DNA from: Schlegelella_A sp038318385
GTDB lineage: Bacteria; Pseudomonadota; Gammaproteobacteria; Burkholderiales; Burkholderiaceae_C
Assembly (NCBI GenBank): GCA_038318385.1
Contig: JBBQCD010000018.1
Span: 1 to 64,000 of the forward strand
DNA: 64,000 bases
Reading direction: 5' to 3'
In this document: in pieces, positions 16,511 through 25,238 of the stretch
How the letters are laid out: each line of letters begins with the position of its first letter
Numbering within the stretch: the stretch's first letter is position 1
Position numbers and translations under genes: made by a program
The notes under the pieces: generated by a model
What the model was told of the DNA's origin: nothing
Databases searched by the model: none
The model's input: only the letters and a program-made list of their open reading frames with translations

Positions 16511-17905
16511 TCAGACGTGACGCAGTGCGTCGACGATGTTCATGCGGGCGGCGCGGGCGGCCGGAAGGATGGCGGAGAGTCCCGCCACGATCACCAGGCC
16601 GATCGCGCCCACCAGCATCATGCGGTGTTCGCTAGCGACGCGGACCGCGAGCGCGACCGGCTCGACGCGCCCCGGCGGCAACCACGTCAGGCCGAGCGCA
16701 TTGATCAGGCCGGCCAGGGCGATCGCCACGCCGATGCCCAGCACCGCACCGAGCAGGCCCAGCAGCACTCCTTCGGTGACGAACAGCGCCCGGATGCCAC
16801 CACGCCTGAGACCGATCGCCCGCAGCGTGCCGATCTCGACGGTGCGCTCGACCACCGCCATGCTCATCGTGTTGCCGACCGTGAACAAGACGATGCCGCC
16901 GATGAGGACCGAGATGAAGCCGAAGATCGCGGCGAACATCGCCATGGTCTGGCCGTAGTAGGGGTTGAGGGTTTCGTAGTCGATGATCTCGAGCGGATCG
17001 GCTGCCGGCGCCGCGGCGAGGAGTGCGGCGATGCGCGCCCGGGCCGCTGGCATCTGCGCAGTGTGCCGCAGCTGCAACGCGATCGCCGTAACCTGCGGGG
17101 GCGCGGCGCCGAAGATGAGCTTTTGCGCCTGCGACAGGTGCAGGGCGACCGAAACGTCGTCGAGCTCCTTGATGCCCTGGAATTCGGCCCGCAGCACGGT
17201 CACGGCGGCGACGTTGGGGGCGCCGTGCGCGTTCGTCGCCAGGATCTCGATGCGCGCCGGCGCGCCCGCTGTCTTCGCTGCCGCGGCACCTTGACCCGAA
17301 GCGAGCGCCGCGATGTCGTCGGGAAGGGCCGCGCCATCGGCAGGCGCTGCCGACCGCACGTTTTCGCAGTCCGGCACGGCCAGTTCGGCGCAGAGCTGCA
17401 GCACCCGCGCCACGCCGGTGCCGATGACCGCGCTGTCCGGCGGCGATCCGGCCAGCGTGCGGTGCTGCGACAGCATCGTCAGGCCATAGTCGTTCCATTC
17501 ATGCATGCGGTTCTGGTCCTCGACCACCGAACCGCTGGCATAGATGGTCCGCGAGACACCGGCGGCGAAGTTGCCGGCGATGCCGCCGAACTGCAGGGTC
17601 GGCGTCGCCACCGCCAGCATCGGCTCGAGCACGGGATCGGCGCGCAGCCGCGCCAGGACCTGCTCGTAGTCGCGGATGCCGTAGGCCGCGGGATTGCCGC
17701 TGCCGTAGCGGAAATAGCCCTGGCGCTGCAGCTGGAGGTGGCCGCTGAGCCGGACGTAGTCCGACTGCAGCGCGTAGTTGATGTCGCGGATGTAGCCGCC
17801 GAAGAGCAGCACCGCGACCAGGCCGATCATCATCGCCAGCAAGGTCATCAGCGAGCGACGCCGGTTGCGCAGCAGGTTGCGCACCGCCAGCAGCAGCGTC
17901 CTCAT
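16511..17905 (-). CDS. FtsX-like (MacB/LolCE-type) ABC transporter permease
   Basis: Inner-membrane permease of 464 residues with the type VII architecture: an N-terminal helix (about 20-40), a periplasmic domain of over 250 residues, then three C-terminal helices with the FtsX signature (VERTVEIGTLRAIGLRRGGI, then GVLLGLLGAVLGIGVAIAL). The ATG at 17905 overlaps the ATPase stop as ATGA. Known members pull substrates from the membrane by mechanotransmission rather than translocating them. With the LolA-like and barrel proteins downstream this looks like a LolCDE-related pathway for an unknown cargo. Confidence 0.92.
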   Translation of the reverse strand: MRTLLLAVRNLLRNRRRSLMTLLAMMIGLVAVLLFGGYIRDINYALQSDYVRLSGHLQLQRQGYFRYGSGNPAAYGIRDYEQVLARLRADPVLEPMLAVATPTLQFGGIAGNFAAGVSRTIYASGSVVEDQNRMHEWNDYGLTMLSQHRTLAGSPPDSAVIGTGVARVLQLCAELAVPDCENVRSAAPADGAALPDDIAALASGQGAAAAKTAGAPARIEILATNAHGAPNVAAVTVLRAEFQGIKELDDVSVALHLSQAQKLIFGAAPPQVTAIALQLRHTAQMPAARARIAALLAAAPAADPLEIIDYETLNPYYGQTMAMFAAIFGFISVLIGGIVLFTVGNTMSMAVVERTVEIGTLRAIGLRRGGIRALFVTEGVLLGLLGAVLGIGVAIALAGLINALGLTWLPPGRVEPVALAVRVASEHRMMLVGAIGLVIVAGLSAILPAARAARMNIVDALRHV

Positions 17906-18609
17906 GCGAGCGCAACCGGCTGTCCATCGCGCCGTTCGATCGAGACGATGCGCCCGTCGCGGATGTGGACGGCGTCGTCGGCGGCTTCGAGAACCTTCGG
18001 GTCGTGCGACGAGAAAATGAACGAGATGTGGTAGCGCCGTTGCAGACGCCGCATCAGCTCGATGATCTCGGCGCCGGTCTTGCTGTCGAGGTTGGCCGTC
18101 GGCTCGTCGGCCAGCACCAGCTGGGGCTTCCGCGCCAGGGCGCGCGCAATCGCCACGCGCTGGCGCTGGCCACCGGACAGCTGCCCGGGGCGATGATGAC
18201 CAAACGCCTCGAGGCCGACGGCCTCGAGCAGCTTGCGCACCCGCGACTGGCGCCGCCGCTTGGACACCTGGCCGAGCAGCATCGGGTACTCGACGTTCTC
18301 GTACGCGGTGAGCACCGGCAGCAGGTTGAAGTTCTGGAAGACGAAGCCAAGACGGCGACCGCGGAAGTCCGAGAGCGCGTCGTCGGAAAGCTCCTGCACC
18401 GGCTGACCGCCAACCATGATGGTGCCGCGATCGGGCCGGTCGATGCATCCGATCAGGTTCAGCAGCGTCGTCTTGCCGCTGCCGGACGGCCCGGAGATGA
18501 CCGTGAAGCGATTTGGGAGGATCACCAGGTCGATGGCCACCAAGGCCGGCACGTCGACCGAGTCGAGCCGATAGGTGCGCTCGACGCCACTGAGGACTAC
18601 GGGATGCAT
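17902..18609 (-). CDS. ABC transporter ATP-binding protein (LolD/MacB type)
   Basis: Cytoplasmic ATPase of 235 residues. Walker A GPSGSGKTTLLN, Q-loop FVFQNFNLLPVLTAYENV, signature LSGGQRQRVAIARALA, Walker B LVLADEPTANLDS and the H-loop SSHD are all intact, and the pattern is that of the LolD/MacB class. The ATG at 18609 is chosen because the 62 codons upstream are unconserved. First gene of the four-gene envelope operon. Confidence 0.95.
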   Translation of the reverse strand: MHPVVLSGVERTYRLDSVDVPALVAIDLVILPNRFTVISGPSGSGKTTLLNLIGCIDRPDRGTIMVGGQPVQELSDDALSDFRGRRLGFVFQNFNLLPVLTAYENVEYPMLLGQVSKRRRQSRVRKLLEAVGLEAFGHHRPGQLSGGQRQRVAIARALARKPQLVLADEPTANLDSKTGAEIIELMRRLQRRYHISFIFSSHDPKVLEAADDAVHIRDGRIVSIERRDGQPVALA

Positions 18610-18754
18610 CGGAAGCCTGGGAACGGGGTTGCGCGGCGTGCCTGCATGCCGACGTCGAGAGCAATGATGCCATCGCCCACCCGCCGTCCCGAGCGATTGC
18701 AGCCGCACGATGCTGTCAAAACAACGTTGCCGCACTCGACCCAGGTCCCGACGG

Positions 18755-18787
18755 AAAAAGAGGACCGGGCATGACTGCCGGGTCCTC
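18755..18787 (-). terminator. Rho-independent terminator of tRNA-Val
   Basis: On the minus strand, downstream of the tRNA, a 12-bp stem with one C-C mismatch and a GTCA loop (18760-18787) is followed by TTTTT (18759-18755). Also separates tRNA transcription from the ABC operon beyond. Confidence 0.9.
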
Positions 18788-18802
18788 GTTCTCACTTGTC
18801 GA

Positions 18803-18879
18803 TGGTAGGCGCGATTGGACTCGAACCAACGACCCCCACCATGTCAAGGTGGTGCTCTAACCAGCTGAGCTACGCGCCT
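18803..18879 (-). tRNA. tRNA-Val (anticodon GAC)
   Basis: The minus strand reads AGGCGCGTAGCTCAGCTGGT, with a 7-bp acceptor stem pairing to CGCGCCT, discriminator A and encoded CCA at 18805-18803. The anticodon loop CTTGACA gives GAC, and the T arm contains GGTTCGAGTCC. The tRNA is co-directional with and just downstream of relA. Confidence 0.97.
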
Positions 18880-18893
18880 GGGTCAAGCCTTCA

Positions 18894-18899
18894 AGTATA
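18894..18899 (-). promoter_or_regulatory. Probable -10 element for tRNA-Val
   Basis: TATACT on the minus strand, about 15 bases before the tRNA 5' end. No convincing -35 is visible. Confidence 0.4.
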
Positions 18900-18961
18900 T
18901 CAGCGCTGCTGCGGATTAGCCCGCAGGGCGCATCGGCTCGGCTCCGAAAGGGCAGCTGCCG

Positions 18962-21190
18962 TCACCGCCGACGGGCCGAGCGCACGCCGGCGATGCGGGC
19001 GACCGTCGCCAGGACGGCCGCGAGCCGGGCGGTGTCCATGACCTCGACCGTGAACGTCATGCGCGCCGAAGGTCCCGTCGCGCCCTTGAGCGACTGCGTC
19101 GACGCCGCGATCACGTTCATCTTCTCCTTCGCGAAGACCTCCGAGATGTCGCGCAGCAGGCCTTGGCGGTCCTGCGCCTCCACGCTGACGTCCACCGGAA
19201 AGTGGCCCGGCGTCTCGCCGGGGGCGTCCCACTGCACTTCGATGACGCGTTCGGCTGCGTGTTCGGCCATCTGCCGGAAGTTGCTGCAGCCGACTCGGTG
19301 CACGGCGACCCCGCGGCCCTTCGTGACGAAACCGGCGACGGCGTCGGGCGGTGCGGGCCGGCAGCAGCGCGCCAGGCTCGTCAGCAGGGAGTCGACGCCG
19401 ACGACGAGCACGCCGCTCCGGCCGGCACTGGGGGGCCGCGAACGGCGCAGGGCGATCTGCTCGTCGGCAGCGGTCGGCGGCTCGGCGGGCCGCAGCAGGT
19501 TCTCGATGTTGCGCAGCGAGAACTCGTCCTTGCCGACGACTTCGAAGAGCGCGTCGGCGCTCTTGAAGCCGAGCTGGGTGGCCAGATCGTCGAGCTTCAG
19601 CGCCGTCTTGCCTTCGCGCTGCAGCAGCTTCTCGACGGCCTCGCGGCCGCGCGCGACGGTGACGCTCTGGGCCTGGGCGTTGAACCAGGCGCGCACCTTG
19701 GCGCGCGAGCGCTGGCTCTGCAGGTAGCCGAGGTCAGGATTGAGCCAGTCGAGCGAAGGCCCGCCGACCTTGGCGACCGTCACCTCGACCGTCTGCCCGC
19801 TTCGGAGCGCGGTGTTCAAGGGCACCATGGCGCCGTCGACCTTGGCGCCACGGCAGCGATGGCCGAGATCGGTGTGGATCGCGTAGGCGAAATCGATCGG
19901 GGTCGCCCCGGCGGTCAGTTCCACCACGGCGGCCTGTGGCGAGAAGACGTAGATGCGATCGTCGAAGACCGCGCCGGCGGCCTCGTCCGCACCGTTCGTC
20001 TCCGCGGTCGCGTCCCGCTCCCAGGCCAGCAACTGTCGCAGGACGAGCAGGCGGGCCTCGGCGATGCGCGCCTCGAAGGCGCCGTCGGCAACACCCGGTC
20101 CGCGACCTCCGGCCTCCTTGTAGGCCCAGTGGGCGGAGACGCCGTGCTCCGCATGCTCGTGCATCGCACGCGTGCGGATCTGGATCTCGACCGCCCGGCC
20201 CTCCTCGTCCAGGACGACGGTGTGCAAGGACTGGTAGCCGTTGGCCTTCGGCCGGGCAATGTAGTCGTCGAACTCGCCGGCGACGGCGCCGTAGAGCTCG
20301 TGCACGCGACCGAGGACGGCATAGCACGCCGCCACGTCGGGCACGATGACGCGCAACGCGCGGACATCGAGGACCCGTTCGAAGTCCAGGCCCTTGGCCG
20401 CCATCTTCTTCCAGATGCTGTAGATGTGCTTCGGCCGACCCTGCACCTCGGCCGCGATGCCGCGCGCCGCGAGTTCCGCCTCGAGTCGACGGCGCAGGCG
20501 CTCGACGCGCTGCTCGCGCTCGCCGCGCTTCTCGTCCAGCCAGCCGGCAACGCTCCGGTAGTGCTCGGGCTCGAGGAAGCGGAAGGCCAGGTCCTCGAGT
20601 TCCCACTTGACCTGCCAGATGCCGAGCCGGTTGGCGAGCGGCGCGAACACCAGCATCGATTCGCGCGCGACCTCGGGCGGACACGGCTGCTTGCTGGCGG
20701 CGTGATAGCGCAAGGTCTGCAATCGCGACGCCAGTCGCAGCAGCACGACGCGCAGGTCGCGCGAGAACGCGAGCAGCATCTTGCGGACCCGCTCGGTCTG
20801 GCGGGCATGCTGTTCGGCGTCCACCCGGGCCGCCCGGGCGGCTCGTTGCACCTGCATGATCCGGCGCGCGTTGACGACCAAAGTCGCCTGCGACGCACCG
20901 AAGGCCTTGGCGATCACGTCTTCGGGCTTGCCCAGGTGGTCGGCGGCGTAGACGAGCCAGGCCGCGGCGCAAAGTCCGGGCGCGGCGCCGATCGATTCGA
21001 GGATCGCGGCAACGCCGTCGGCGTGTGCCAGCACCGGCTCGCCGCTGTCGAGCACCGCGTCGCCGACGAGCGGCTCGGCGAAGGCGCGCGCGCGCGAGGC
21101 CAGCCGCACAGCCTCCGGCGCTCCATCGAGTTCCTCGAACAGCTGGACGATGGGCGCGGCCGTGTCGCCTGCGCCGCTCACGGTCTTCAT
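18962..21190 (-). CDS. relA: RelA/SpoT-family (p)ppGpp synthetase, RelA type
   Basis: Long RSH enzyme of 742 residues that makes (p)ppGpp on amino-acid starvation at the ribosome. The N-terminal hydrolase-like domain lacks the metal-binding HD pair: the place of the usual LHDxxED reads VYAADHLGKPED. It should therefore be synthetase-only like RelA. Synthetase motifs RPKHIYSIWKKM, DVRALRVIV, GYQSLHTVV and EIQIRT are intact. TGS (PIDFAYAIHTDLGHRCRGAK), a Cys-containing helical/zinc region (LARCCRPAPPDAVAGFVTKG) and a C-terminal ACT domain follow. Its ATG overlaps the upstream hydrolase stop by four bases. Confidence 0.95.
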   Translation of the reverse strand: MKTVSGAGDTAAPIVQLFEELDGAPEAVRLASRARAFAEPLVGDAVLDSGEPVLAHADGVAAILESIGAAPGLCAAAWLVYAADHLGKPEDVIAKAFGASQATLVVNARRIMQVQRAARAARVDAEQHARQTERVRKMLLAFSRDLRVVLLRLASRLQTLRYHAASKQPCPPEVARESMLVFAPLANRLGIWQVKWELEDLAFRFLEPEHYRSVAGWLDEKRGEREQRVERLRRRLEAELAARGIAAEVQGRPKHIYSIWKKMAAKGLDFERVLDVRALRVIVPDVAACYAVLGRVHELYGAVAGEFDDYIARPKANGYQSLHTVVLDEEGRAVEIQIRTRAMHEHAEHGVSAHWAYKEAGGRGPGVADGAFEARIAEARLLVLRQLLAWERDATAETNGADEAAGAVFDDRIYVFSPQAAVVELTAGATPIDFAYAIHTDLGHRCRGAKVDGAMVPLNTALRSGQTVEVTVAKVGGPSLDWLNPDLGYLQSQRSRAKVRAWFNAQAQSVTVARGREAVEKLLQREGKTALKLDDLATQLGFKSADALFEVVGKDEFSLRNIENLLRPAEPPTAADEQIALRRSRPPSAGRSGVLVVGVDSLLTSLARCCRPAPPDAVAGFVTKGRGVAVHRVGCSNFRQMAEHAAERVIEVQWDAPGETPGHFPVDVSVEAQDRQGLLRDISEVFAKEKMNVIAASTQSLKGATGPSARMTFTVEVMDTARLAAVLATVARIAGVRSARRR

Positions 21191-22053
21191 GGTGACAGCA
21201 GGAACTCCCGGACGACCTCGACCTGGTCCGCAGCGACCAGCGTCGGCGCGTGACCCACCCCGGCGAACTCCACCAGGCGGGCGCGCGGACCGCGTCCGGT
21301 CATCGCCGCGGCGGTCGCCGCCGTCAGCAGGTCCGACTCGGCCCCGCGCAGCAACAGCGTCGGGCAGCCGATCGCGTCGTAGGCGTGCCAGAGCGCGGCC
21401 TGGCCGGCCGCCGCCATCTCCGGCGTGATGGCGCGAAACGGCACGCCGATCGCCGGGTCGTAGTGGGGGATGAAGCCGTCGCCGTCGGCCTTGAGCATCG
21501 GCCGGGTGAGGGCCAGCCACGCCTCGCGGCTGTGCGGACCGAACCCTTTGGAGATGCCCTGCAGGTATTCGGCTGCCTCGTCGAGGCTGCCCCAGCGGAC
21601 CGGCGCGCCGAGGTACGTGCCGATGCGCGCCACCGCGCCCGGCTCGATCGTCGGCCCGACGTCGATGAGGACGAGGCGCGACAGCGGCGATTTCGGCAAA
21701 GAAGCGAGGCCCATGCCGATGAGGCCGCCCATCGACGTGCCGACCCAGTCGACGACCTCGGCATCGAGCCGCGCCAGCAGTGTCACCATGTCGGCGACAT
21801 AGAGCGGGATCTGGTAGCCCATCGGATCGGCGAGGCGATCCGAACGACCGCGTCCGACGACGTCGGGACAGATCACGCGGTGACTCTTGGCCAGGACCTG
21901 GGCCAGCGTGTCGAAGTCGCGGCCCTGACGGCTCAGACCGTGCACGCAGACGGCCACGCGCGGGTTCGCGGCGTCGCCCCATTCCCAATAGGCCATGCGA
22001 TGCAGGCCGCGGGGGTCGAGACACTGCACATCGCGCAGGCGGGGTTGGCTCAT
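21187..22053 (-). CDS. Alpha/beta hydrolase
   Basis: Cytoplasmic hydrolase of 288 residues. The nucleophile elbow GTSMGG (GxSxG), an oxyanion segment VCVHGLSRQGRDF, an acid after the sixth strand (GAESDLL) and the catalytic His in GVGHAP are in the expected order. The substrate cannot be told; related proteins include esterases and C-C bond hydrolases. It is translationally coupled to relA through ATGA, an arrangement worth noting but not explained by known stringent-response biochemistry. Confidence 0.9.
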   Translation of the reverse strand: MSQPRLRDVQCLDPRGLHRMAYWEWGDAANPRVAVCVHGLSRQGRDFDTLAQVLAKSHRVICPDVVGRGRSDRLADPMGYQIPLYVADMVTLLARLDAEVVDWVGTSMGGLIGMGLASLPKSPLSRLVLIDVGPTIEPGAVARIGTYLGAPVRWGSLDEAAEYLQGISKGFGPHSREAWLALTRPMLKADGDGFIPHYDPAIGVPFRAITPEMAAAGQAALWHAYDAIGCPTLLLRGAESDLLTAATAAAMTGRGPRARLVEFAGVGHAPTLVAADQVEVVREFLLSP

Positions 22054-22090
22054 GGCGCTTCCTTCGGAATGGGCGAAAAGGCGATGCGGA

Positions 22091-22795
22091 TCATTTCAGC
22101 TGAACGGTGCCGGTGACGCTGACGACCACGGTGCCGTTGCCGGCCTCGACCGGCAACGCCTGCTCGGCAGCGGCGGACATCGCCCGCATCTGCACGCCGA
22201 ACGGTCGCGGCGGCGGCGGCTCGTTGCTGTTGATGCCGACCTCGCGGATGACGTAGCCGCTGTAGCCGAACTGGCGGGCGTAGTCGGCTGCCCTGGCGCG
22301 ATAGCGCGCGATCGCCTGCGCAGTCGCCTCGCCTTCGGCCTTCTCGCGCACTTCGCGCGACAGGTCGTACGAGACCCGCGCCAGGGTGAGCGTGGTGATG
22401 CGTCCGGTGAGCTGGGCAATCGCCGTCAAGTCGCGTCCTTCGACGATGAGTTCGGTCGAGCCCTGCCAGCCGGAGATGACGCCCTCCTTCGCATACCGCG
22501 GATGGAGCTCGAAATTGCCGGTGCGCACCTCCACCAGTCCGGGTCTGGCGACCTTGCGGGCTTCCGCGAGTGCCGCGTCGAGCGCCTGCTTCAACTGCGC
22601 CTGGACCGCTGCCGCATCGGTGCCCTCTCGCGTGGTCGACAGCGTCACCGACATGAGGTCGCGGGCGACCTCGACCGTCGCGCTCGACGACAGGTTCAGC
22701 ACGCCTTGCGGCGGCGCCAGTGTCTGCGCACCGGCGGGCATGGCGCCGAGGATCGAGAAGACAAGGAGCATGGGAGCGAAAGGCGTGACACGCAT
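22091..22795 (-). CDS. SIMPL domain (DUF541) periplasmic protein
   Basis: Secreted protein of 234 residues with a signal peptide (MRVTPFAPMLLVFSILGAM, cleavage near AGAQ). The mature part has the SIMPL pattern: a start with VLNLSSSATVEVARDLMSVT, then STTREGTDAAAVQAQL, and an end with VVVSVTGTVQLK. Family members form periplasmic oligomers linked to envelope or oxidative stress; no enzymatic role is established. A TATAAC -10-like hexamer lies at 22897-22892 on the minus strand. Confidence 0.9.
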   Translation of the reverse strand: MRVTPFAPMLLVFSILGAMPAGAQTLAPPQGVLNLSSSATVEVARDLMSVTLSTTREGTDAAAVQAQLKQALDAALAEARKVARPGLVEVRTGNFELHPRYAKEGVISGWQGSTELIVEGRDLTAIAQLTGRITTLTLARVSYDLSREVREKAEGEATAQAIARYRARAADYARQFGYSGYVIREVGINSNEPPPPRPFGVQMRAMSAAAEQALPVEAGNGTVVVSVTGTVQLK

Positions 22796-22943
22796 GGGAC
22801 GGAGTTCCGGGGGTCGTGGCCGCAGGCGGCCGTGGCGGTGGATCGGTCGGGTCGGTGGATGCGGAATCCGAGGGGCGGAATCCAGGGCCACGTTATAGGC
22901 GCAACGCTTCGACAGGCATCTCGTCACGGCCTTCGGGCGATTT

Positions 22944-23007
22944 TGTAACAGGTGGTCAGACCCGGCTGAATCGCCCGCGAAACCTGCGCAGAATCGCCGC
23001 TGTTACA
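22944..23007. repeat. TGTAACA/TGTTACA inverted repeat before ompR
   Basis: TGTAACA at 22944-22950 (in TTTTGTAACA) and its reverse complement TGTTACA at 23001-23007 flank the region just before the ompR start. OmpR sites in enterobacteria contain GTAACA cores, so these may be autoregulatory OmpR sites. The spacing of five turns would suit looping, but is unproven. Confidence 0.35.
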
Positions 23008-23021
23008 TATTGGGAATGCCG

Positions 23022-23756
23022 ATGAGCACTGCTGCCAACGCCCGCGCCGACCGGATCGCCGTCGTCGACGACGACGCCCGCATCCGCGATCTGCTGCGCC
23101 GCTACCTCACGCAGGAGGGCTTCGAGGTGCTGCTCGCCGAAGATGCCAAGGCGCTGAACCGGGTGCTGACGCGCGAGACCGTCAACCTGATCGTCCTCGA
23201 CCTGATGCTGCCCGGCGAGGACGGGCTGTCGATCTGCCGGCGCCTGCGCGCGGCCAACGACCTGACGCCGATCATCATGCTGACGGCCAAGGTGGAGGAC
23301 GTGGACCGCATCGTCGGTCTGGAAGTCGGCGCCGACGACTACCTGCCCAAGCCCTTCAATCCGCGCGAGTTGCTGGCACGCATCCACGCCGTGCTGCGCC
23401 GCCGGCCGACGCTGGAGGCTCCGGGCGCCCCGGCGCTCGATGCCCAGACCGTGACCTTCGGACCGTTCGAATTCGATCTCGCGCTGCGGCGCCTCTCCAA
23501 GGATGGCGAGCAGATCGCGCTGACGACCGGCGAGTTCTCGATGCTCAAGGCGCTGGTGAGGCATCCGCGCCAGCCGCTCTCGCGCGACAAGCTCGCGCAG
23601 CTGGCCCGCGGCCGCGAGTTCGAGCCTTTCGACCGCAGCCTCGACGTGCAGATCTCGCGCCTGCGCAAGATGATCGAGCCCGATCCGGCGCAGCCCCGCT
23701 ACATCCAGACGGTCTGGGGGGTCGGCTACGTGTTCGTGCCGGATGGAACCGCCTGA
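23022..23756 (+). CDS. ompR: OmpR-type two-component response regulator
   Basis: DNA-binding regulator of 244 residues: receiver domain (acidic DDD at 16-18, phospho-acceptor Asp60 in IVLDLMLPGEDG, Lys in DDYLPKPF) and winged-helix domain (TTGEFSMLKALV, DVQISRLRKMIEPD, YIQTVWGVGYVF). The ATG at 23022 has GGGA six bases upstream; the ATG at 23016 is the alternative. It is followed 6 bases later by its kinase. Typical targets are porin genes, controlled by osmolarity or acid. Confidence 0.93.
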   Translation: MSTAANARADRIAVVDDDARIRDLLRRYLTQEGFEVLLAEDAKALNRVLTRETVNLIVLDLMLPGEDGLSICRRLRAANDLTPIIMLTAKVEDVDRIVGLEVGADDYLPKPFNPRELLARIHAVLRRRPTLEAPGAPALDAQTVTFGPFEFDLALRRLSKDGEQIALTTGEFSMLKALVRHPRQPLSRDKLAQLARGREFEPFDRSLDVQISRLRKMIEPDPAQPRYIQTVWGVGYVFVPDGTA

Positions 23757-23762
23757 GGCCGC

Positions 23763-25160
23763 GTGAGCCGCCCGGAGCGACCGGCCCGCCAGCCGATGCC
23801 GCAGAAGCGAGCCGCGCTCAGCCTTTTCTGGCGCACTTTCTTCCTCCTCGCGCTGCTGCTGGCGAGCGGCGTCTTCGCCTGGGTCCAGACCTTTCGCGCC
23901 CTCGAGTTCGAGCCGCGCGCGGTCCAGGCGGCGCAGCAGATCGCCAGCCTCGTCAACCTGACCCGTGCGGCGCTGCGGGCGAGCGACGGCATCAACCGCG
24001 TGGCGCTGATCAAGAGCGTGTCCAAGCTCGAGTCGGTCCAGGTCGCGCCGCGCGAACCCAAGGACAAGTGGGAGCCCTACGAAGTCGACCGGCTGTCGCG
24101 GGCGATCGGCGCGGAACTGCGGGCGCAACTCGGCGCCGACACCCTTGTCGCCAGCTCGATGAACGGCAATCCGGGCCTGTGGGTCGGATTCTCGATCGAC
24201 CGGGATCCGTTCTGGCTGCAGATCGATCCCGGGCGCGTCGGGCCGATGTCGTGGAACACGCTGAGCCTGTGGGTCGGCATCGCCCTGCTGGCCACGGTGC
24301 TCGGATCGGCTGCCATCGCGCGCCTGATCAACCAGCCGCTGAAGGAGCTGTCGTTCGCCGCGACCCGGATCGGCGAAGGCGAGTTCGACTCGCGCCTGGA
24401 CGAGACCACGATGACCAGCGAGATCCGCCAGGTCAACATGGGCTTCAACCGGATGGCGCGCGAGCTCGCCAAGGTCGAACAGGACCGGGCGGTCATGCTG
24501 GCGGGGATCTCGCACGACTTGCGCACGCCACTCGCGCGGCTGCGCCTGGAGGCCGAGATGAGCGTCCAGGACGAGGAAGCCAAGGCCAACATGGCCCAGG
24601 ACATCGACCAGCTCGATGCCATCATCGACAAGTTCATGGACTACGCCCGCCCCGGCGAGGTCAGGCTGGTGCCGGTGAACCTGCTGGGCGTGGTCGAGCG
24701 CGAGATGGGGGCCTTTCGCGACACCAGCCAGATCCGCATCCGCTCGCGGGTCGCGCCGGATGTGAGCGTGCTGGCCGACGATACCGAGCTCGGCCGGGTG
24801 CTGCAGAACCTGTTCGAGAACGCGCGCCGCTACGGCCGCTCCAACGACACCGGCATCGCCAACGTCAGCGTCTCCTGCGCCCGCACCGGCGCATGGCTGA
24901 TCGTCAGCGTCCGCGACCACGGCCAGGGCGTCGATCCGAAGAAGCTCGGCCAGCTGACGACGCCGTTCTTCCGCGGCGATGCCGCGCGCACGGCCGCCAC
25001 CGGCGCCGGCCTCGGCCTGGCGATCGTCGAGAAGGCGGTGCAGCGCATGGGCGGTTCGCTCGAACTCAGCAATGCGACCGACGGCGGCCTCGTCGCCCAC
25101 GTGCGGCTCAAGCGCGCCTCCGGCGAGCGCGGCCACAAGGAATCAAACGGCGCGATCTGA
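23763..25160 (+). CDS. envZ: EnvZ-type osmosensor histidine kinase
   Basis: Inner-membrane kinase of 465 residues starting at GTG 23763. Helix 1 about 20-42, a periplasmic domain to about 163, helix 2 about 164-187, HAMP, then HisKA with His251 in GISHDLRTPLARLRLEAEMS and HATPase_c (NLFENARRYG, DHGQGVDPKKL, GAGLGLAIVEK). Partner of the OmpR regulator directly upstream. Bifunctional kinase/phosphatase by family knowledge. Confidence 0.93.
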   Translation: MSRPERPARQPMPQKRAALSLFWRTFFLLALLLASGVFAWVQTFRALEFEPRAVQAAQQIASLVNLTRAALRASDGINRVALIKSVSKLESVQVAPREPKDKWEPYEVDRLSRAIGAELRAQLGADTLVASSMNGNPGLWVGFSIDRDPFWLQIDPGRVGPMSWNTLSLWVGIALLATVLGSAAIARLINQPLKELSFAATRIGEGEFDSRLDETTMTSEIRQVNMGFNRMARELAKVEQDRAVMLAGISHDLRTPLARLRLEAEMSVQDEEAKANMAQDIDQLDAIIDKFMDYARPGEVRLVPVNLLGVVEREMGAFRDTSQIRIRSRVAPDVSVLADDTELGRVLQNLFENARRYGRSNDTGIANVSVSCARTGAWLIVSVRDHGQGVDPKKLGQLTTPFFRGDAARTAATGAGLGLAIVEKAVQRMGGSLELSNATDGGLVAHVRLKRASGERGHKESNGAI

Positions 25161-25238
25161 GCCAGCCCAGCGGAAGCAGCTGGGTCAGAAACGGGGGCGC
25201 GCGATTGCGGCGCAGTACGAGGTTTGGCGGTCGCTCGC

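Noticed and set aside
18901..18961. CTGCGG/CCGCAG hairpin after relA as a terminator
   Set aside because: The stem has 6 bp and no T-run; relA may read through toward the tRNA, whose own terminator is strong.
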